Below are positions 42,154 to 45,841 of a DNA stretch of 45,841 nt, in pieces. The stretch is from Novosphingobium lindaniclasticum LE124. GTDB lineage: Bacteria; Pseudomonadota; Alphaproteobacteria; Sphingomonadales; Sphingomonadaceae. The notes under the pieces are model-generated. The model was not told the origin of the DNA and did not search any database. It was given only the letters and a program-made list of their open reading frames with translations. A program made the position numbers and the translations under genes. The stretch spans positions 1 to 45,841 of the forward strand of contig NZ_ATHL01000090.1 of assembly GCF_000445125.1 (NCBI RefSeq), written 5' to 3'. The first letter of the stretch is position 1. Each line of letters starts with the position of its first letter.

Positions 42154-43308
42154 TTACCGAGAAACCTCTCGCGCCGCCCATTCGAGATCGGCAAAGAACT
42201 CGCTCTGTACCTCGGTCGGCCGCAGCGACGCGCGGGTGGTCATACCGATGTGACGCGTGAATTCGGCGGGAAGCCGCGAGAGTTCGCAGAGCCACCCGGC
42301 CTCCACCTCGACCGACACCTGATCGGGCGAAAGCACGGTGAGGAAATCCCCGCCCATCATCACCTGCCGGATCATCATCACCGACCCCGACTCCACCGGC
42401 ACCCCGGGCAAGGGTACCTCGTGCTCCTCGAAATAGCGCTCGAAACTGTCGCGCAGGGGCGTTCCGCGCGGCGGTAGGGTGAAAGGATACCGTGCCACGT
42501 CGGCCGCGCCGGGGTTGGTGCCTTCCAGCGGATGGCCCTTGCGCCCGTAGACCGCCGGGCGGTCTTCGAAAAGCGGGTGTTGGACCAGATCGCCTTCCAC
42601 CAACGGGTCGCGCAAGGCGCCCACTATGAGGTCGAGCGTGCCGTTGCGCAGCGGCTCCACCAGTTCGGCGCGCGAACCTTCGACGATCGTCAGCTTCACC
42701 CTGGGCCGCCGCGACAGGAACCGCGCCACGGCGGCGGGCAGAATACGCGCCCGAGACAACGGCATGGCGCCGATGGCGATCCGCCGCGTCTCCAGCCCGC
42801 GCAGCGCCTCCACTTCGGACAGGCCCGCCTCCAGTTCCACTTTCGCCAGGCGGAACTCGCGCGCGAGCTGGGTGCCCGCCTCGGTGGTGATGACGAACTT
42901 CCCCTGCCGCGCCACCAGCGGTCGGCGCAGCGCCAGGGCAAGGTCGTTGACCGCGCGGTGGATCGAGGGCAGCGACAGCCCGGTCTCTTGCCCGGCCCCG
43001 GCATAGCTCCCTGTTTCGGCGAGTGCGAGCAATGCGCGCAGGCGCGACATGGTGACGTGCGGGCTCTGGATATGGGCAAGCGCGGCGCCGATGCGCGGCG
43101 CCAGGATCTCTCCGGCACGGGTGGGAATCATCCCGTCGTGACGGCGCTCGAACAAAGGCAGGCCGATCATCGCCTCAAGCCTGCCAAGCGCCTGTGTTAT
43201 CGCGGGCTGACTGAGGTTCACAGCCAGCGCGGCGGCGTTGACCGTCCCCAATTCGGCAATCTTGGCGACTGCGCGCAAGTGCCGGAGGTTGAAGTTCCAG
43301 ATGTCCAT
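42154..43308 (-). CDS. ligR: LysR family regulator with tandem HTH (LigR-like)
   Basis: A 384-residue regulator, about 80 residues longer than usual. Residues 6-65 are a standard LysR HTH (LRHLRAVAKIAELGTVNAAA, LSQPAITQALGRLEAMIG). Residues 87-150 are a second HTH (SRLRALLALAETGSYAGAGQ, LSLPSIHRAVNDLALALRR). Residues 158-375 are the effector-binding domain (IAIGAMPLSRARILPAAVAR). I chose the ATG at 43308. It lies between ligU (divergent) and the ligJABC operon (same strand), the position of LigR, which activates these genes with protocatechuate or gallate in Sphingobium. The symbol rests on context. Confidence 0.8.
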   Translation of the reverse strand: MDIWNFNLRHLRAVAKIAELGTVNAAALAVNLSQPAITQALGRLEAMIGLPLFERRHDGMIPTRAGEILAPRIGAALAHIQSPHVTMSRLRALLALAETGSYAGAGQETGLSLPSIHRAVNDLALALRRPLVARQGKFVITTEAGTQLAREFRLAKVELEAGLSEVEALRGLETRRIAIGAMPLSRARILPAAVARFLSRRPRVKLTIVEGSRAELVEPLRNGTLDLIVGALRDPLVEGDLVQHPLFEDRPAVYGRKGHPLEGTNPGAADVARYPFTLPPRGTPLRDSFERYFEEHEVPLPGVPVESGSVMMIRQVMMGGDFLTVLSPDQVSVEVEAGWLCELSRLPAEFTRHIGMTTRASLRPTEVQSEFFADLEWAAREVSR

Positions 43309-43409
43309 GGAACTACTCTTAGCCAAATCCTATCGCAGTTCCAAAGTTTCTCTTTCCCCCTTCCCACGCGCTTGGGCAGGACACAGCTTGCGGGAAAAGG
43401 AGATCTGCG

Positions 43410-44498
43410 ATGAGTGGCACCGAAGCGAACAGGGACGGCGTGCGCTGCATGTGGATGCGCGGCGGCACGTCCAAGGGCGGCTATTTCCTCAAGAGCGATC
43501 TCCCCGCAGACACCGCCGCGCGCGATGCCTTCCTGCTTTCGATCATGGGATCGCCCGACCCGCGCCAGATCGACGGCATGGGCGGCGCCGATCCACTGAC
43601 CAGCAAGGTGGCTGTCGTCAGCAAGTCCGAGCGCGAGGGCATCGACGTCGATTACCTGTTCCTTCAGGTCTTCGTCGACAAGGCGCTTGTCAGCGACCAG
43701 CAGAACTGCGGCAATATCCTCGCCGGGATCGGCCCCTTCGCCATCGAGCGCGGACTGGTCGAGGCCCGGAGCGATGAAACCCCGGTCGCCATCTTCATGG
43801 AGAACACCGGGCAGGTCGCCGTCGCCACCGTGCAGACGCCGAACGGTGCCGTATCGTATAAGGGCGATGCCGCGATCGACGGCGTGCCTGGCACTCATGC
43901 GCCGGTTCCGCTGGAATTCCGCGACACTGCGGGTTCCTCCTGCGGCGCGCTGCTGCCCACCGGCAACGCCGCCGACGAAGTGAACGGCGTGCGCGTGACG
44001 CTGATCGACAATGGCATGCCCTGCGTCGTCATGAAGGCCGAGGATGTCGGCGTGACCGGCTACGAGGACCGCGACAGCCTGGATGCCAATGCCGAACTGA
44101 AGGCGAAGATCGAGGCCATCCGCCTGGCCGTTGGCGAGCGGATGAACCTTGGCGATGTCAAGGACAAGTCGGTCCCCAAGATGATGCTGGTCGCCCCGCC
44201 ACGCCATGGCGGCGCGGTGACCGTGCGCAGCTTCATTCCCCACCGCGCCCACGCCACGATCGGCGTGCTCGGCGCGGTCTCGGTGGCGACGGCCTGCCTG
44301 ATCGAAGGCTCGCCCGCTGCCGAAGTGGCGCAGATCCCCGAGGCCAAATCCCCGACGGATCGCCGCAAGACACTGTCGGTCGAACATCCGACCGGCGAGA
44401 TGTCCTGTGTCCTCGACACGGACGAGGGCGGCGCCGTAACCAGCGCCGCCCTCCTTCGCACCGCGCGCAAGCTGATGGATGGGGTGGTTTTCGGCTGA
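43410..44498 (+). CDS. ligU: 4-oxalomesaconate tautomerase/isomerase (PrpF family)
   Basis: A 362-residue cofactor-independent isomerase that shifts the double bond of 4-oxalomesaconate to give LigJ's substrate. PrpF-family signatures are RCMWMRGGTSKGGYFL, GMGGADPLTSKVAVV, QNCGNILAGIGPFAIERGLV, the central GSSCGALLPTGNAADEVNG, and PRHGGAVTVRSFIPHRAHAT near residue 270. A GAAAAGGAG site precedes the ATG. It is divergent from ligR, so it can be controlled with the lig operon. Confidence 0.92.
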   Translation: MSGTEANRDGVRCMWMRGGTSKGGYFLKSDLPADTAARDAFLLSIMGSPDPRQIDGMGGADPLTSKVAVVSKSEREGIDVDYLFLQVFVDKALVSDQQNCGNILAGIGPFAIERGLVEARSDETPVAIFMENTGQVAVATVQTPNGAVSYKGDAAIDGVPGTHAPVPLEFRDTAGSSCGALLPTGNAADEVNGVRVTLIDNGMPCVVMKAEDVGVTGYEDRDSLDANAELKAKIEAIRLAVGERMNLGDVKDKSVPKMMLVAPPRHGGAVTVRSFIPHRAHATIGVLGAVSVATACLIEGSPAAEVAQIPEAKSPTDRRKTLSVEHPTGEMSCVLDTDEGGAVTSAALLRTARKLMDGVVFG

Positions 44499-44616
44499 CA
44501 TTTCAAAAACCATTCGCTGCATGGCGACGACAGCGGTTATCAAGCGCTTGGGACCAAGGCCGACGGGCAAACAAAGTACGGCCTCCCGCTCAAGGATAAC
44601 TGCCAGGAGCAGCGAA

Positions 44617-45126
44617 ATGGCATCGAAGACTCTCGTCACGACCTCCCTAGCCGCTTTTGTCTTTGCGGCCGCCCTGACCGGCTGCAAAGGCTCTGAACCC
44701 GCCGCGACCACGACCGATGCCTCGCCCGCCCTGGTAAAAGTTGCCGACACGATCGAAGCGCGCGAAGCCAATTTCAAGGCCATCGGCAAGGCGAACAAGG
44801 CCGCCAAGGAAGCGCTGGAAGATGCCGCGCCGGACTTTGCGGTCGTCTCTGCTTCCGCCACCTCGATCCAGACGGACGCAGGCGAGATCGTCGGCCTCTT
44901 CCCCAAGGGTAGCGGCAAGGAATCGGGCGAGAAGACCGAGGCACTCCCCGTGATCTGGGACAAGCCCGCCGAATTCAAGGCGGCCGCCGACAGGCTGGCC
45001 ACCGCGGCCGGCAAGCTCAAGGCCGCAGCCGGCGCCAGGGATGCCGCCGCCGCGAAGCTGGCGATGGGCGAGATCGGCGGCTCCTGCAAGGGCTGCCACG
45101 ACACCTTCCGCGAGAACAAGCAGTGA
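44617..45126 (+). CDS. cytochrome c' (class II c-type cytochrome), lipoprotein-like
   Basis: A 169-residue periplasmic cytochrome. The N-terminus MASKTLVTTSLAAFVFAAAL leads to LTGC, a good lipobox, so it is probably lipid-anchored. A four-helix-bundle body follows (IEAREANFKAIGKANKAAKE, later WDKPAEFKAAADRLATAAGK). The single heme site CKGCH sits almost at the C-terminus, as in cytochromes c' and c-556. I chose the ATG at 44617 with an AGGAG site. The stop overlaps the GTG of the membrane cytochrome b gene (GTGA), implying an electron-transfer pair. Confidence 0.9.
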   Translation: MASKTLVTTSLAAFVFAAALTGCKGSEPAATTTDASPALVKVADTIEAREANFKAIGKANKAAKEALEDAAPDFAVVSASATSIQTDAGEIVGLFPKGSGKESGEKTEALPVIWDKPAEFKAAADRLATAAGKLKAAAGARDAAAAKLAMGEIGGSCKGCHDTFRENKQ

Positions 45127-45794
45127 GCAGCAGCAAGGGTGCGGAGACCGTCCGCACCCCCTTGTGGGACTGGCCTGTCCGGGTCATCCACTGGAGCTTC
45201 GCCGTCCTGATCCCCGCGCTGTGGTGGACGGCCGAAAACGGCGAGATGGGTTGGCATACCAGCATCGGCACGGTGTTGATGCAATTGCTGGTTATCCGGG
45301 TTCTCTGGGGCTTCGTGGGTGGATCGACCGCGCGGTTCTCATCCTTCGTGCGCGGGCCGGGCGCGGTAATCGGTCACCTGCGATCGAGCGGCCACGAGCC
45401 CACAGTCGGTCATAATCCGGCGGGCGGATGGAGCGTACTGGCGATGCTCGGCCTCCTCGCCTTGCAGGTCACGCTGGGCTTCTTCGCCGGCGATCCCGAT
45501 GACGGCACTACCGGGCCGCTCAATCACCTTGTCTCCTCGACAACGGCCGGACGCGCTACGGAACTGCACGGAGTGGTGTTCTATCTGATCCTGGCGATGA
45601 TCGTGCTGCATCTGAGCGCGATCGTCTATTACCGCTTGGTGAAGCGGGACCAGCTTATCGGGGCCATGGTCACGGGCGCGCGGATGATGCCCGCTGGAAC
45701 CAGGGGTATGGTGAAGGCGCCCGTGTGGCGGCTGATCGCCTGCGTGGTCGCGGCCTGGCTGGTGGGCTGGGTTGTCTGGGTCGGCGCCGCCTGA
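45123..45794 (+). CDS. cytochrome b561-type membrane protein
   Basis: A 223-residue protein with four core hydrophobic segments plus a fifth at the C-terminus. The heme-ligand histidines are in WPVRVIHWSFAVLIPALWW (helix 1), WHTSIGTVLM, ELHGVVFYLILAMIVLHLSA (two His) and similar segments, as in the Ni-hydrogenase/cytochrome b561 family. It starts with GTG overlapping the cytochrome c' stop. It probably carries electrons between quinol and its periplasmic cytochrome c' partner; the direction and physiological role are unknown. The last 47 bases of the window after it hold nothing recognisable. Confidence 0.88.
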   Translation: MSSSKGAETVRTPLWDWPVRVIHWSFAVLIPALWWTAENGEMGWHTSIGTVLMQLLVIRVLWGFVGGSTARFSSFVRGPGAVIGHLRSSGHEPTVGHNPAGGWSVLAMLGLLALQVTLGFFAGDPDDGTTGPLNHLVSSTTAGRATELHGVVFYLILAMIVLHLSAIVYYRLVKRDQLIGAMVTGARMMPAGTRGMVKAPVWRLIACVVAAWLVGWVVWVGAA

Positions 45795-45841
45795 ACCAGG
45801 AACGGGGCGTAAAACGAGAACGGGGGCGGGCGCCCGGCGCC

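Noticed and set aside
43218..45284. 688-codon minus-strand open frame under ligU and the cytochrome genes
   Set aside because: It spans three well-supported plus-strand starts and the ligR start. Only its last codons, in another frame, resemble LigR; the rest is shadow.

Overview
The window is GC-rich chromosomal DNA whose gene content points to a free-living alphaproteobacterium of the Sphingomonadales (Novosphingobium/Sphingobium/Sphingomonas type). The evidence is a LigAB-type protocatechuate 4,5-cleavage cluster with LigC, LigJ, LigU and a LysR regulator, the alphaproteobacterial sulfite-reductase block cobA-DUF2849-cysI-DUF934-cysH, an Lrp-controlled putA without a ribbon-helix-helix domain, and palindromic intergenic repeats. 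I saw no tRNA, rRNA, CRISPR array, transposase or phage gene.

Layout. 0-2.4 kb: a sorbosone-dehydrogenase-like lipoprotein coupled to a DUF2231 membrane protein, then a barstar-like protein. 2.4-14.1 kb: a GntR-controlled catabolic island. One arm (+) encodes a DUF1185 protein, alpha/beta hydrolase, aldehyde dehydrogenase, flavin reductase and a second aldehyde dehydrogenase. A second arm (-) encodes a luciferase-like flavin monooxygenase, DUF1330 and a carboxymuconolactone-decarboxylase-like protein. A third arm (+) encodes an NCS1 purine/cytosine-type permease, a RibB with a degenerate second domain, and an outer-membrane porin. The palindrome TGGTATACCA occurs in both control regions, so the arms are probably one regulon. 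The parts list resembles the Rut (pyrimidine) and two-component pyridine ring-opening pathways but matches neither. This is my main candidate for an undescribed system.

14.2-23 kb: a sulfotransferase, a DUF4142 secreted protein behind a perfect FNR/FixK-type box, a YihY/BrkB membrane protein, two small proteins, and a cyclic-di-GMP neighbourhood (PAS-GGDEF protein with a broken active site but an intact I-site, PilZ-XRE fusion, MHYT-PAS-GGDEF-EAL protein). 23-28.5 kb: assimilatory sulfate/sulfite reduction, then an MFS exporter. 28.5-36.8 kb: proline catabolism (putA and its divergent Lrp-type regulator), a TelA/XpaC-like pair, and a formate/nitrite-type channel with fdhD.

36.8-44.5 kb: the protocatechuate 4,5-cleavage operon on the minus strand (ligR, then DUF1932 dehydrogenase, ligJ, ligA, ligB, ligC, aldo/keto reductase) with ligU divergent from ligR. 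LigAB opens the ring, LigC oxidises the semialdehyde, LigU isomerises oxalomesaconate and LigJ hydrates it. LigI (lactonase) and LigK (aldolase) are not in the window. 44.6-45.8 kb: a lipoprotein-like cytochrome c' translationally coupled to a cytochrome b561-type membrane protein.

All assignments were made by reading the translated sequences. No database search or structure prediction was run.
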